From Allohahella marinimesophila (GTDB lineage Bacteria > Pseudomonadota > Gammaproteobacteria > Pseudomonadales > Oleiphilaceae): DNA of 64,000 nucleotides. The DNA lies in NCBI RefSeq assembly GCF_039538005.1, contig NZ_BAABBO010000001.1, positions 310,001 through 374,000 of the forward strand, in the 5' to 3' direction. Shown in pieces: positions 49,906 to 59,834 of this stretch. Below the pieces are notes generated by a model. It did no database searches, had not been told where the DNA came from, and saw only the letters and a list, made by a program, of their open reading frames with translations. Each line of letters starts with the position of its first letter. Position 1 is the first letter of the stretch. A program made the translations under genes and the position numbers.

Positions 49906-51081
49906 CTAGTTGAAGGCTTGCAGCCCTGTCTGAAGTTTGCCGAGGATGAGTGCATGCACATCATGCGTGCCTTCATAGGTATTCACCGCTTCGAGATTCA
50001 TGACATGGCGGATGACATGATATTCGTCGGAGATACCGTTGCCGCCGTGCATATCCCTTGCAGTGCGTGCAATATCGAGCGCCTTGCCGCAATTATTCCT
50101 TTTCAGCATTGAGACCGCCTCAGGGGAAGCTTTGCCTGCATCCATCATGCGCCCCAGCTGCAGCACCGCCTGAAGACCCAATGAAATCTCGGTCTGCATG
50201 TCCACCAGCTTTTTCTGGATCAGCTGAGTGGCTGCAAGCGGCCTACCGAATTGCTGGCGTTCCAAAGTGTAAGCTCTGGCAGCGTGCCAGCAGTACTCAG
50301 CAGCCCCGAGGACGCCCCAGCAGATGCCGTAGCGAGCCTTGGTCAGACAGCTCAGGGGGCCTTTCAGGCCTGTGACATCGAGACGGTTTTCGTCAGGTAC
50401 AAAAACGCCATCCATGAAGATCGAGCCAGTTTCCGAAGCGCGCAGAGAGAATTTACCCTCTATCCTGGGCGTTGTGAGGCCCTTGACGCCATCATCGTTT
50501 CGCTCGATGACAAAGCCCGTAATCTGCCCGTCCAGCTTTGCCCAGACTACAAACACGTTCGCGATAGGGGCGTTGGTGATCCAGGTCTTCGATCCGCTCA
50601 GCAGGTATCCGCCGTCGACCTTGACCGCGCGGCTAGCCATCTGTCCCGGATCAGAGCCGTGGTCCGGCTCGGTAAGGCCGAAGCAGCCAATCTTCTGGCC
50701 GGTGACCAGGGCAGGCAGTAAACGCCGCTTCAACGGCTCGGTGGCATAAGCGAAAATGGGGAAGATCACTAGCGAGGATTGCACGCTGAGGGCCGAGCGA
50801 TAAGCAGAGTCGACACGCTCGACCTCCCTGGCGATCAGGCCATAACAGACATGGCTGAGACCGGGGCCGCCGTACCGCTCTGGTAGCGTGGCTCCGAGCA
50901 TGCCGAGTTCACCCATTGCCGTGAACAGGCCAGGGTCGAATTGTTCGTGCCTGTTGGCCAGCAGGACGGTGGGCCGCAGTTTTGCATCACAAAAAGCCCG
51001 TATACTCTGCTGCACCTGGCGTTCGGTCTCATCGAGCTGCTCATTGAACAGCAGCAGATCGTCCCAACGTGCGGTGGCCAT
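49906..51081 (-). CDS. gcdH: Glutaryl-CoA dehydrogenase-like acyl-CoA dehydrogenase
   Basis: A 391-residue FAD enzyme that would oxidise and decarboxylate glutaryl-CoA to crotonyl-CoA in lysine and tryptophan breakdown. FGLTEPDHGSDPGQM and WITNAPIANVFVVWAK are flavin-binding segments, DMHGGNGISDEYHVIRH is the C-terminal signature, and the catalytic glutamate is in NTYEGTHDVH, which with the length is typical of GcdH. It lies 12 bases after ghrA. No GcdR or CoA-transferase gene is adjacent. Confidence 0.9.
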   Translation of the reverse strand: MATARWDDLLLFNEQLDETERQVQQSIRAFCDAKLRPTVLLANRHEQFDPGLFTAMGELGMLGATLPERYGGPGLSHVCYGLIAREVERVDSAYRSALSVQSSLVIFPIFAYATEPLKRRLLPALVTGQKIGCFGLTEPDHGSDPGQMASRAVKVDGGYLLSGSKTWITNAPIANVFVVWAKLDGQITGFVIERNDDGVKGLTTPRIEGKFSLRASETGSIFMDGVFVPDENRLDVTGLKGPLSCLTKARYGICWGVLGAAEYCWHAARAYTLERQQFGRPLAATQLIQKKLVDMQTEISLGLQAVLQLGRMMDAGKASPEAVSMLKRNNCGKALDIARTARDMHGGNGISDEYHVIRHVMNLEAVNTYEGTHDVHALILGKLQTGLQAFN

Positions 51082-51093
51082 GGATACTCCGCT

Positions 51094-52041
51094 TCAGTAG
51101 CTGTGTTGACGGTCTACGATGCCGGTAACGGTTTGCCCGGCCTCGAGCGCAAGAATCTTGCCTGCTATTTGCTCGATCGTCTCATCGCGAAGCGTGGTGG
51201 CTGCTACGTGAGGCGTGATCGTGACATGAGGGTCGCGCCAGAAAGGGTGCTCGGCAGGCAGCGGCTCCTCTTCAAATACATCGAGTGTCGCGCGAATGAC
51301 ACGTCGCTCGGCCAGCGCTTTCAGGAGATCATTTTCGACCAGATGCCCCCCTCGACCAACGTTGATGATCATGGCCTCTGGCATCAGCTGGTTGATTGTC
51401 TGGGCATTGATGATGCCCGCGGTGTCACTGGTCAATGGCAAGGTATTCACCAGAATCCGGCTGGCGCTCAGGAAGGCGTTGAAATCCGCCTGACCGGCAA
51501 AGCACTTGACCCTGTCAAGTGCGTGCATCGAGCGCGACCAGCCATTGACGGGATAGTCGAGCTGGGCAAGAACACTCGCGACACGTCCGCCAATCTCACC
51601 CAGGCCCATGACGCCCACGGGCCAGGCCGCACGTTCGATCGGGCGGTGGGCTTTCCACGTGTTACGACCCTGCTGCTCGCGGTACAAGCCCATATTTCGG
51701 GTGATATCGATGATCTGATGCGCGACATATTCCGCCATCTGCACCGCCATGCCTGCGTTTTCCAGTCGAATAACAGGCACATTGGCAGGGAGGGTAGGCA
51801 CCGCCAGAAGCGAATCTACGCCCGCACCAATACAGAAAATCGCCTTCAGGCTGGTGTGCTGATCGAATAGCGCTGCCGGCGGCTTCCATACGATGGCGTA
51901 GTCAGCGCCAGCTGGTGATGGCGTCTCATCGGTAAAGACCTCGATGCTTGCGTCGGGAATCAGCGATTTCAGCGGCTCTGTCCAGCGCTCGGGTCTTGGA
52001 TCACCAACGGCCAATACAATGTTGATTCTACCTTCGCTCAT
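51094..52041 (-). CDS. ghrA: Glyoxylate/hydroxypyruvate reductase A-like dehydrogenase
   Basis: A 315-residue D-2-hydroxyacid dehydrogenase. WPVGVMGLGEIGGRVASVLAQLDYPVNGWSR is the nucleotide-binding Rossmann motif, with Arg after beta 2 favouring NADPH. The catalytic Arg, Glu and His are in INVGRGGHLVE, LDVFEEEPLPAEHPFW and TPHVAA. Such enzymes reduce glyoxylate and hydroxypyruvate. The start overlaps the upstream solute-binding protein gene by 4 bases. Confidence 0.88.
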   Translation of the reverse strand: MSEGRINIVLAVGDPRPERWTEPLKSLIPDASIEVFTDETPSPAGADYAIVWKPPAALFDQHTSLKAIFCIGAGVDSLLAVPTLPANVPVIRLENAGMAVQMAEYVAHQIIDITRNMGLYREQQGRNTWKAHRPIERAAWPVGVMGLGEIGGRVASVLAQLDYPVNGWSRSMHALDRVKCFAGQADFNAFLSASRILVNTLPLTSDTAGIINAQTINQLMPEAMIINVGRGGHLVENDLLKALAERRVIRATLDVFEEEPLPAEHPFWRDPHVTITPHVAATTLRDETIEQIAGKILALEAGQTVTGIVDRQHSY

Positions 52042-52838
52042 GGCTGTTCTTTCGCCGTGTCATTCTTGAGGGGTTGGATGATACGGGTAATGGTCCCATC
52101 AGTTTTCATGTCTTCTATCACCTGATTGAATCGTGAAATGAACTCATCCATGAACGGATAGAGCTCCTTACGATTAGTCAAACCGATATAGCCCTCTTCA
52201 TGACTGATCGAGAGTGTCTCTTCTATGCGGTCGCCTTCGTAAAGCCCGGCATTTTCAAGGTCTGTAATGCTTTGTTGTATGGCAGCGCGATCGTTGACGT
52301 AACAGTCCAGTCTGCCGGCCATCAGCTGCTTGAAAATCAAGCTGTCGGAGGCGTATTCCCTCAAGGTCACCAAGCCTTCTGCGGCGGCGTCATCGAATTG
52401 CTGACCAGTCGCAAAGCTTTGCAGCCTGCCGATGGACCTGCCCTTGAAATCGTCAGGAAACTGCGGGTTTCCGCTCGCTATCAATCCGCTTCTGCAGAAG
52501 AGCGCAAGGTGCTCCTTCATGATGCTGGTACTGTAGTGCATGAATGGTCGTGTTTCTGACCGGTCATAGGGCGGGTACAGGAAACCGATCTCTCCAGTTT
52601 CAAGCAGCTTCAGGCCTCTACCCCAGGGAACCGGTCTCAAGTCAATGTGATAGCCTGGAAGACGACGATCCGCCTCACGAATGATTTCGGTGTAATAGCC
52701 TGCCATTTCATCCCCTTCACTGTAAGCGTAGGGGGGGTAGGCGCTGTCGCCGAAAAACTTTACAACGGTGTCTGCCGACACAAGGCCAGCTGGTAAAAGA
52801 CCAAGCAGGATAACGCCGATCTTCAATAGTAGTCTCAT
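52038..52838 (-). CDS. Periplasmic solute-binding protein family 3
   Basis: A 266-residue exported protein. The signal peptide is LLLKIGVILLGLLPAGLVSA. The type 3 fold starts with VVKFFGDSAYPPYAYSEGDEMAGYYTEIIREA, and YVNDRAAIQQSI marks the second lobe. No permease or ATPase gene adjoins, and the protein resembles orphan SBP_bac_3 proteins that may serve as sensors or scavengers rather than as ABC transporter parts. It is the first gene of the operon with ghrA and gcdH. Confidence 0.82.
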   Translation of the reverse strand: MRLLLKIGVILLGLLPAGLVSADTVVKFFGDSAYPPYAYSEGDEMAGYYTEIIREADRRLPGYHIDLRPVPWGRGLKLLETGEIGFLYPPYDRSETRPFMHYSTSIMKEHLALFCRSGLIASGNPQFPDDFKGRSIGRLQSFATGQQFDDAAAEGLVTLREYASDSLIFKQLMAGRLDCYVNDRAAIQQSITDLENAGLYEGDRIEETLSISHEEGYIGLTNRKELYPFMDEFISRFNQVIEDMKTDGTITRIIQPLKNDTAKEQP

Positions 52839-53046
52839 TGCTCGTCCTGGTGCCGACGCGCGCTGCCTTGAAGTGATGAGTGACAGTCGCTGAACGGTTG
52901 CTATCGAGGATCAACCCGATTCGCTGTTTGCGACGGGTGCTGTCGTTGTACTACTTTAGACTGGCCAGTCTCTGCTGGGAACCGAAAATTTGTAGTAATA
53001 GGTGTCTTTCAGCAGCGTATCCGCTTTCAGTAGTCAGGAACCATAG

Positions 53047-56000
53047 ATGTCGCAAGCGCTAGCCGCCCAGGCCAAAGACCCCCTCGTGCCTGTTGGACTG
53101 CAGGCCATCCATGCCAATCATCTGGAAGATCTTCGCCAAATGGTGGTGTGGCTAACCAGGGAATATCCGATTCCACCGCTCGAAAACGAGGTTTTTCTGG
53201 TGCAGAGCAATGGTATCGCTCAATGGTTGAAGCTGGCGCTGGCAGAAAATAGAAGCGACGAGGGCGGCGGTTGCGGTATCAGTGCTGCCAATACCTTTCT
53301 CCTGCCGCATCGTTTCGTATGGCAGGCCTACAGGAGCGTGCTGGCCGAGGATGCGATTCCCGAGCGTTCGCCATTCGACAGGGAGAGGCTCGTCTGGCGA
53401 CTCTTCCGGCTACTGCCGGAGCTGACGCACGAATCAGTATTCACGCCGTTGGCGAGATTCCTCGGTGGCGCCCGAGGCGACCAGCGGCTGTATCAGCTAT
53501 CGCAACGGCTCGCTGAACTTTACGAGCAGTATGGGGTGTTCAGGGCCGACTGGTTATCCGAGTGGGCTGACGGCTCGGACAGGATGCGTCCGGCTCGAGG
53601 CAAGCCACAGGTCCTGCCTGAAGACCTGCAGTGGCAGCCCGAACTCTGGCGCCGGCTCATAGACGATATGGCGAACGAGCCTGGCTATGCTGGCAGCCGT
53701 GCCAGCATCCATGAGCGCTTCAAGGCCAGAGGCCTCACCATGGCTGCACACGACCGTCCACGCGGCCTGCCAAGACGCATTGTGGTGTTTGGAGTCTCGT
53801 CATTGCCCCAGCAGACCCTGGAGGTGCTCGATGTGCTCGGGCGATTTTCCCAGGTGGTGCTCTGCGTCCATAACCCCTGTCAGTTCTATTGGGCCGACAT
53901 CGTCAGCGATCGTGACCTGCTGCGCGCTACCCGGCGGCGTGCGGCGAGGAAGGCGGCCATGCCCCCAGACCTTGATGACAGTGACATGCACCTGCATGCC
54001 CAACCGCTTCTGGCTGCCTGGGGGAAGCAGGGGCGAGACTATATACGGCTGCTGGACGAGTTCGATGATCCTGAAGTCTACCGCTCCCGTTTTCACACCG
54101 CGGGCCAACGGGTGGATATCTTTCGCGCCCCCGAAGGTGAAGGACTATTGCATCAGCTGCAGGACGACATCGTTTCGCTGCGCCCCTGTCAGGAGTCCCG
54201 AGAGCAATGGCCACCGGTCGATCCTGCCAGAGATCGATCGATCGTTTTTCATGTCGCTCACAGCCCACAGCGAGAGCTTGAGATCCTGCATGATCAACTA
54301 CTTGCGGCCTTCAGCGCAGATAAGACGCTGCGTCCAAGGGATATCATGGTCATGGTGCCTGATATCAACAGTTATGCGCCGGGTATTCAGGCCGTTTTCG
54401 GACGACACGCCGAGGATGAATACTACAGCATTCCCTTTACGATATCTGACCAGGGCTTACGACATCGTCAGCCACTCGTCGTAGCGTTGGAAAACCTGCT
54501 ATCGCTACCGGATAGCCGTTTCGGCGCTGTCGAGGTCATGACGCTGCTTGAAGTGCCGGCGGTCAGGGCCCGATTTGGTATTGAAGAGGGCGATCTGCCG
54601 CAATTGCTCGACTGGATCAATGGCGCGAACATCTATTGGGGGCTGGATGCCGGTCAGCGCGCAAAACTGGGTCTTCCGCAGGACATGCATCGCAATACCT
54701 GGCGCTTCGGACTGGAGCGCATGATCCTTGGCTACAGCGTGGGCGATAGCGAAGCCTGGTCAGGGATAGAGCCTTATGGCGAAATAGGTGGCCTGGAAGC
54801 CCATCTGGCCGGCTTGCTTCACGAATTCGTTGGGGCGCTGGACTGGCTGTGGCAACTGTTGCAGACAGATTGTTCGCCGCAGCAATGGGTCGACAGGCTG
54901 GCTGAGATCCAGGCAAGGTTCTTCCAGCCAGAGGACCAAGGCGATCTGCTGATGCTTGTTCGCGTGCAGGATGCCGTGGCCCAATGGCACTCGGCCTGCC
55001 GTGAGGCACGGCTGGACCAGGACGATCCTGAGGGCGAGTCGTTTGACATCCCGCTCGCCATCGTCCGCGAGGTCTGGATCGAAGGACTGGAGGACAAGGG
55101 TCTCAACCAGCGTTTTCTTGCAGGCCGTGTCAATTTCGCGACACTGATGCCGATGCGGGCGATTCCTTTTCGCTATGTCTGTCTACTCGGAATGAACGAT
55201 GGCGACTATCCACGCAGCCGGCCACCGGTTGATTTCGACTTGATGGGAAAGGATTATCGTCCTGGCGATCGGTCTCGCCGCGAAGATGATCGTTATCTGT
55301 TCCTCGAGGCGATGCTCTCGGCTCGAGAGCAGCTCTACGTCAGTTGGGTAGGGCGCAGTATCAAGGATAACGCGGCTTTGCCGCCCTCGGTGCTCGTGGC
55401 TCAGATGCGTGATCATATCAATGATTGCTGGAGACTTGATCACCCGCCGGCCGCAACAGGCCGTGTGTCAGATGCCCTGACCACAGAGCATCCGCTTCAA
55501 CCGTTTAGTCGGGCCTATTTTCCTGACCGGTCGAACGCCGGCGCTGATGATGCAGAGCCTGCGATTCAGAGTATTCTGGCAAGCCGGGCGCTCTTCAGTT
55601 TCGACCACACCTGGCGCAGCGCCCATCGTGAAACGGCTACGAGTTTCGGTGCGGGTGAGGTTTCGCCGTATCCGAGTAGCCATCAGGCAGCCGGAGTCGA
55701 TGATCCCGTACAGCTCAATGATCTCGCACGTTTCCTTCGGCACCCGGTGCAATATTTCTATCAGCGCCGACTCGGGATCGATTTTTCGCTCGCTGAGCAC
55801 GCAAGGGATGAAGCAGAGGTCTTCGAACTGGATGGTCTGGGGAAGTGGGCCTTGCAGGATGAACTTATAAGCGATGTCGTTAAATCGACTGCCGATCCTG
55901 ATGAGATGCAGACCGAAGCCCGCCGCCTGATTGATCGGATGGCGGCGCAGGGTCGCCTCGGTATGGGGAGTACCGAAACCCTGCTGCATGAACTCGTGGC

Positions 56001-56682
56001 CGAACCGCTGCACGACCTGCACGAGCGATTTCACAAGGCGCTAGCTCGCTGGCCCATCAGCAGCGAAACGCGCATCACGGTCAGCTACCGCTACCTTGAT
56101 GCGGCGCAGCCCAACAGTGTGCAGATCGAAGTCGAAGATACCATTGATGACTTGCGTGAAAACTCACAAGGCCACTTGTGTCGTCTCGTGCTGATGTCTT
56201 CATCGCTGATCAGGAACCCTGGCAAATCGTCAGCCACCTATCAATATAAGGCGATGCTGAACGCCTGGGTCATTCACGTGGCGGCTCATCTGCCAGGTGG
56301 CGAAGCAGCATCGACCGGTATGACCACTGAGCTGGTCAGCAAGAACGGCTCGATTGTGTTCAGCCCCTTGTCTTCAGAACAGGCAGACACTGTCTTCCGA
56401 CACATGCTGGCTGCGTGGGTGCTGGGTATCGACCGGCCCTTGCCCCTTTCGGTATCTGCCGGATTTGCTGCTATCGGAGGCTCGTCACGAGAGGGTGCTC
56501 TACCAGCCATCCTGATGGATGCGGCAGAGGCGGCCTATGCACAGGAACTCGAATACGATGATGGCTATCTTCAGCGGGCCTTCCCCGACTTTACCACGAT
56601 GGCAGAGGACCCACTGTTCACCCGGCTGGTTCGCGAGTTGTACTGTCCCCTGAAACTTAGCGCCAAGGCGACAGCGAAATGA
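53047..56682 (+). CDS. recC: Exodeoxyribonuclease V gamma subunit RecC
   Basis: A 1211-residue RecC, somewhat longer than the 1122 residues of E. coli. It opens with the family pattern LVPVGLQAIHANHLEDL and VFLVQSNGIAQWLKLALAE, then ISAANTFLLPHRFVWQAYRSVL and, in the middle, MRAIPFRYVCLLGMNDGDYPR. RecC is the subunit that recognises Chi and splits the duplex in the RecBCD complex. As expected it lacks a working Walker A. The stop overlaps the recB start by 4 bases. The recC-recB-recD order with overlaps shows one operon. Confidence 0.96.
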   Translation: MSQALAAQAKDPLVPVGLQAIHANHLEDLRQMVVWLTREYPIPPLENEVFLVQSNGIAQWLKLALAENRSDEGGGCGISAANTFLLPHRFVWQAYRSVLAEDAIPERSPFDRERLVWRLFRLLPELTHESVFTPLARFLGGARGDQRLYQLSQRLAELYEQYGVFRADWLSEWADGSDRMRPARGKPQVLPEDLQWQPELWRRLIDDMANEPGYAGSRASIHERFKARGLTMAAHDRPRGLPRRIVVFGVSSLPQQTLEVLDVLGRFSQVVLCVHNPCQFYWADIVSDRDLLRATRRRAARKAAMPPDLDDSDMHLHAQPLLAAWGKQGRDYIRLLDEFDDPEVYRSRFHTAGQRVDIFRAPEGEGLLHQLQDDIVSLRPCQESREQWPPVDPARDRSIVFHVAHSPQRELEILHDQLLAAFSADKTLRPRDIMVMVPDINSYAPGIQAVFGRHAEDEYYSIPFTISDQGLRHRQPLVVALENLLSLPDSRFGAVEVMTLLEVPAVRARFGIEEGDLPQLLDWINGANIYWGLDAGQRAKLGLPQDMHRNTWRFGLERMILGYSVGDSEAWSGIEPYGEIGGLEAHLAGLLHEFVGALDWLWQLLQTDCSPQQWVDRLAEIQARFFQPEDQGDLLMLVRVQDAVAQWHSACREARLDQDDPEGESFDIPLAIVREVWIEGLEDKGLNQRFLAGRVNFATLMPMRAIPFRYVCLLGMNDGDYPRSRPPVDFDLMGKDYRPGDRSRREDDRYLFLEAMLSAREQLYVSWVGRSIKDNAALPPSVLVAQMRDHINDCWRLDHPPAATGRVSDALTTEHPLQPFSRAYFPDRSNAGADDAEPAIQSILASRALFSFDHTWRSAHRETATSFGAGEVSPYPSSHQAAGVDDPVQLNDLARFLRHPVQYFYQRRLGIDFSLAEHARDEAEVFELDGLGKWALQDELISDVVKSTADPDEMQTEARRLIDRMAAQGRLGMGSTETLLHELVAEPLHDLHERFHKALARWPISSETRITVSYRYLDAAQPNSVQIEVEDTIDDLRENSQGHLCRLVLMSSSLIRNPGKSSATYQYKAMLNAWVIHVAAHLPGGEAASTGMTTELVSKNGSIVFSPLSSEQADTVFRHMLAAWVLGIDRPLPLSVSAGFAAIGGSSREGALPAILMDAAEAAYAQELEYDDGYLQRAFPDFTTMAEDPLFTRLVRELYCPLKLSAKATAK

Positions 56683-59600
56683 GTACGCCTTCCACCCCTG
56701 TTATTCAGCGGCTCGATCCGCTTCGTTTCCCCCTGCATGGCAGCCGTCTTATCGAGGCCAGTGCAGGTACTGGCAAAACCTTCACCATTGCCTTCCTGTA
56801 CGTGCGGCTGGTGTTGGGTCACCGCGATGATGGCAGCTTGCAGGAGGGCCTTACGCCACCAGAAATTCTGGTGGTCACCTTCACCGATGCAGCGGCGAAA
56901 GAGCTCCGCGATCGCATTCGCTCACGTCTGGTCGAAGCCGCGGCCTGTTTTTCAGAGACAGCGGAGACTAACAAGCCAGACCCTCTGCTAGTCGGCCTGC
57001 GCCAGGAGATTCCTCCTGAAGACTGGTCGGCCTGCGCCAGGAAACTGCAACGGGCGGCGGAGTGGATGGACGAAGCTGCTGTCTCGACCATTCATGCCTG
57101 GTGTAACCGAATGCTGGGTGAGCATGCCTTTGCCAGTGGCAGTTTCTTCAGGCAGACACTGCAGACCGATCTGTCCAGTGTGATGACTGAAGCCGTACGC
57201 GACTACTGGCGGACGCATATCTATCAACTCGCCCCATCCTGTGTCGGTGACATTCACGATCATTGGAAGACACCAGAAGCTCTACTCGATGACATCGTGC
57301 CCCGGCTTGGTTTTGAAGAGATGTCGGGACGAGATGACGAAGCCTCTTCGCTCGTCGACATCATCAATACCGTCAATGAAGAGCGTCAACAAAAGGCGAC
57401 TGCGCATAAGCAGCCATGGCTTGAATGGTTGCCAGATCTGGAGGCACGGTTTGCGGCTGTGCAGAAGCAGAAACTCTTCGATGGCCGGAAGCTGAGAGCA
57501 GATAGCTGTACAAGATGGTTAGCCGCTATCCGCGAGTGGCTCGAAGACGACTCCAGATGCGAGCTGGGGCTGACGGTCAGTGCCTACGAGCGCTTCACGC
57601 CTGCCGGTCTGCAGGAGGCCGTGAAAACGCCAGACAAGCGCTGCGATGAGCTGGTCTCCCATCCAGCCTGGGAGTCACTGAAGCTTATTCGAGATAGCGG
57701 ACGCTGGTTGCCGAGCTGTCGATCACCCTCACTGATGCATGCCGTCACCTGGGTGCGGCGGCGCCTCGAACAGGAAAAGCAGCGTCGCGCTGAACTCGGT
57801 TTCGACGATATCCTGCTTCATCTGAACAAGGCGCTCCTCGGCCATGGTGGGCAGGCGCTGGCGGATATCATTCGAGCACAGTTCCCAGTCGCAATGATTG
57901 ATGAATTTCAGGACACCGATCCCGTTCAATACAGTATATTCGAGCAGATCTACCGTATTGGCGATGGTTCTGAAATCGACGCTTCTGATACTAACGTTTC
58001 GGAAGGTGGCATTTTTCTGATCGGTGATCCGAAACAGGCGATTTATGCCTTCCGCAATGCGGATATCTTCACCTACCTGAAGGCACGCAGAGCAACGACC
58101 GGCCGCCACTACTCACTCGATACCAACTTTCGCTCGACCCCGGCCATGGTGAGCGCGGTGAACCAGGTGTTTTCGCAGGCAGACGAGGCCCTGCCGAGGG
58201 CGGCATTCATGTTTGGTAAGCCCGCCGACAACCAGCTGCCATTCGTCAGCGTGAGCGCGCGTGAACCAGAAACAGTCTGGGTTGATGGCGACATGGCGTC
58301 CGCAGCACTGAGTGTCTGGACCATGGCTGACGATGAGAATGGGAAGGGTGTCAGCAAGGGCCACTATGTAGAGCACCTGAGCGAGGCCTGTGCGACGAAT
58401 ATCGTTCAGCTGTTGAATCGCGCCGAGCTTGGGCAGGTCGGATTTCAAAAAGGCGAAAAATTTACAGCACTGAAGGCGGGTGACATCGCTGTACTCGTCA
58501 ACAAGGGTAAGGAAGCTGTCGCAGTGAGGCAGGCACTGCGACAGCGGGGTGTGCCGAGTGTCTATCTTTCGGATAGGGAGTCGGTCCTCGATACTGCTCA
58601 GGCTCGTGAGATTCGCTACTGGCTGGCCGCCTGTGCTGATCCGCTGCAGCTCGGCCTGCTCCGAGCCGCCCTCGCCACTCCCTCTATGGGGATCAGTGAC
58701 GCTTATCTGGCCGCGCTGAACGAAGACGAGTTGCTCATGGAGGATGAAATTGATCGATTCACCACCCTCGGTGACATTTGGCAGTCGCAGGGTGTTCTGC
58801 CGATGCTGCGCGCACTGCTCATCGAATTTGGTATTCCCGGTCGCCTGATCGGCGGCGCCGATGGGGAGCGGCAGCTCACCGATCTGCTACATATCGCCGA
58901 AGTATTGCAGCAGGCGAGTGCCAATATCGAAGGCCGTCATGGCCTCATTCGGCACTACGTCAACATGCTCGAGAATACACCGGGCAATAGTGAGCTGCTA
59001 CAGGTGCGGCTTGAAAGCGATGCAGATGTCGTGCAGGTGATCACCGTGCATAAATCGAAGGGGCTGGAGTACCCCCTGGTATTTCTGCCGTTCGCCATCA
59101 ACTTCCGACCGGTACAGAAAAAAGACAGCCTGATCAAGTGGCACGACGATAGCGGCCAGCTGCACATGGGGCACGGTAAGGACGATGTTCCAATTACGCT
59201 GGCAGACGATGAGCGACTTGCTGAGGATGTTCGCAAGCTCTACGTCGCGCTCACCCGTGCTCGTTTCAGGACCTGGGTCGGCGTAGCCGACACGCGAGAC
59301 TGGGATCGTAGCGGACTTGGCTATCTCACTGGCTCGACGCCGTCGAAGGAGACGCTGAGCGAGGCGCTACAGTCGATAGCCGGCGGTACAGTCTCTGCTG
59401 ACGGGGCCATCGTTGTAGAACCCGTGCCAGAGCCGGATTCGGTATCCATCAGTGAAAAATCGTTGGCATCGCTTGGACCTGCCTTGACGCCGCAGAGAGT
59501 GGCGCGAGAGCACTGGTGGATCGCCAGCTACTCGGCAATTGCTTCGAGACTGCCGACACCGGACTCCTCCCAGGAGGCCACGGCAGGCGATGAGTTCACC

Positions 59601-59834
59601 GAGGATCAGAGCACGATTCCAGCGTCAGGACATCCCGGTGATACTCGCCATCATGAGTTTCCGCGCGGCGCAGTGGCCGGTGTGTTTCTGCACGGTCTGC
59701 TCGAGTGGGTGGCTGAACGCGGCTTCCTGGCCGTCGCATCGGGTGAAGCCAGCGACGAGATGCGCGACATGTTGCGTCGCCGCTGTTTTCCTCGAGGCTG
59801 GGATATTGGGTCGACGCCCTCGAACGCTGGCTGA
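56679..59834 (+). CDS. recB: Exodeoxyribonuclease V beta subunit RecB, helicase part (frame broken at the end)
   Basis: A 1051-residue reading frame with the RecB helicase domain: Walker A EASAGTGKTFT, motif II DEFQDTDPVQ, motif III IGDPKQAIYAFRNADIF, motif V VITVHKSKGLEYPLV and motif VI KLYVALTRAR. The last 20 or so codons are out of register: an alternative frame reads WVDALERWLMGLIQVPL, the expected continuation, while this frame stops at 59832-59834. A single missing base near 59795-59812 explains this. Intact RecB would be about 1230 residues. The nuclease domain lies in the next entry. Mutation, split gene or sequence error are all possible. Confidence 0.9.
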   Translation: MSTPSTPVIQRLDPLRFPLHGSRLIEASAGTGKTFTIAFLYVRLVLGHRDDGSLQEGLTPPEILVVTFTDAAAKELRDRIRSRLVEAAACFSETAETNKPDPLLVGLRQEIPPEDWSACARKLQRAAEWMDEAAVSTIHAWCNRMLGEHAFASGSFFRQTLQTDLSSVMTEAVRDYWRTHIYQLAPSCVGDIHDHWKTPEALLDDIVPRLGFEEMSGRDDEASSLVDIINTVNEERQQKATAHKQPWLEWLPDLEARFAAVQKQKLFDGRKLRADSCTRWLAAIREWLEDDSRCELGLTVSAYERFTPAGLQEAVKTPDKRCDELVSHPAWESLKLIRDSGRWLPSCRSPSLMHAVTWVRRRLEQEKQRRAELGFDDILLHLNKALLGHGGQALADIIRAQFPVAMIDEFQDTDPVQYSIFEQIYRIGDGSEIDASDTNVSEGGIFLIGDPKQAIYAFRNADIFTYLKARRATTGRHYSLDTNFRSTPAMVSAVNQVFSQADEALPRAAFMFGKPADNQLPFVSVSAREPETVWVDGDMASAALSVWTMADDENGKGVSKGHYVEHLSEACATNIVQLLNRAELGQVGFQKGEKFTALKAGDIAVLVNKGKEAVAVRQALRQRGVPSVYLSDRESVLDTAQAREIRYWLAACADPLQLGLLRAALATPSMGISDAYLAALNEDELLMEDEIDRFTTLGDIWQSQGVLPMLRALLIEFGIPGRLIGGADGERQLTDLLHIAEVLQQASANIEGRHGLIRHYVNMLENTPGNSELLQVRLESDADVVQVITVHKSKGLEYPLVFLPFAINFRPVQKKDSLIKWHDDSGQLHMGHGKDDVPITLADDERLAEDVRKLYVALTRARFRTWVGVADTRDWDRSGLGYLTGSTPSKETLSEALQSIAGGTVSADGAIVVEPVPEPDSVSISEKSLASLGPALTPQRVAREHWWIASYSAIASRLPTPDSSQEATAGDEFTEDQSTIPASGHPGDTRHHEFPRGAVAGVFLHGLLEWVAERGFLAVASGEASDEMRDMLRRRCFPRGWDIGSTPSNAG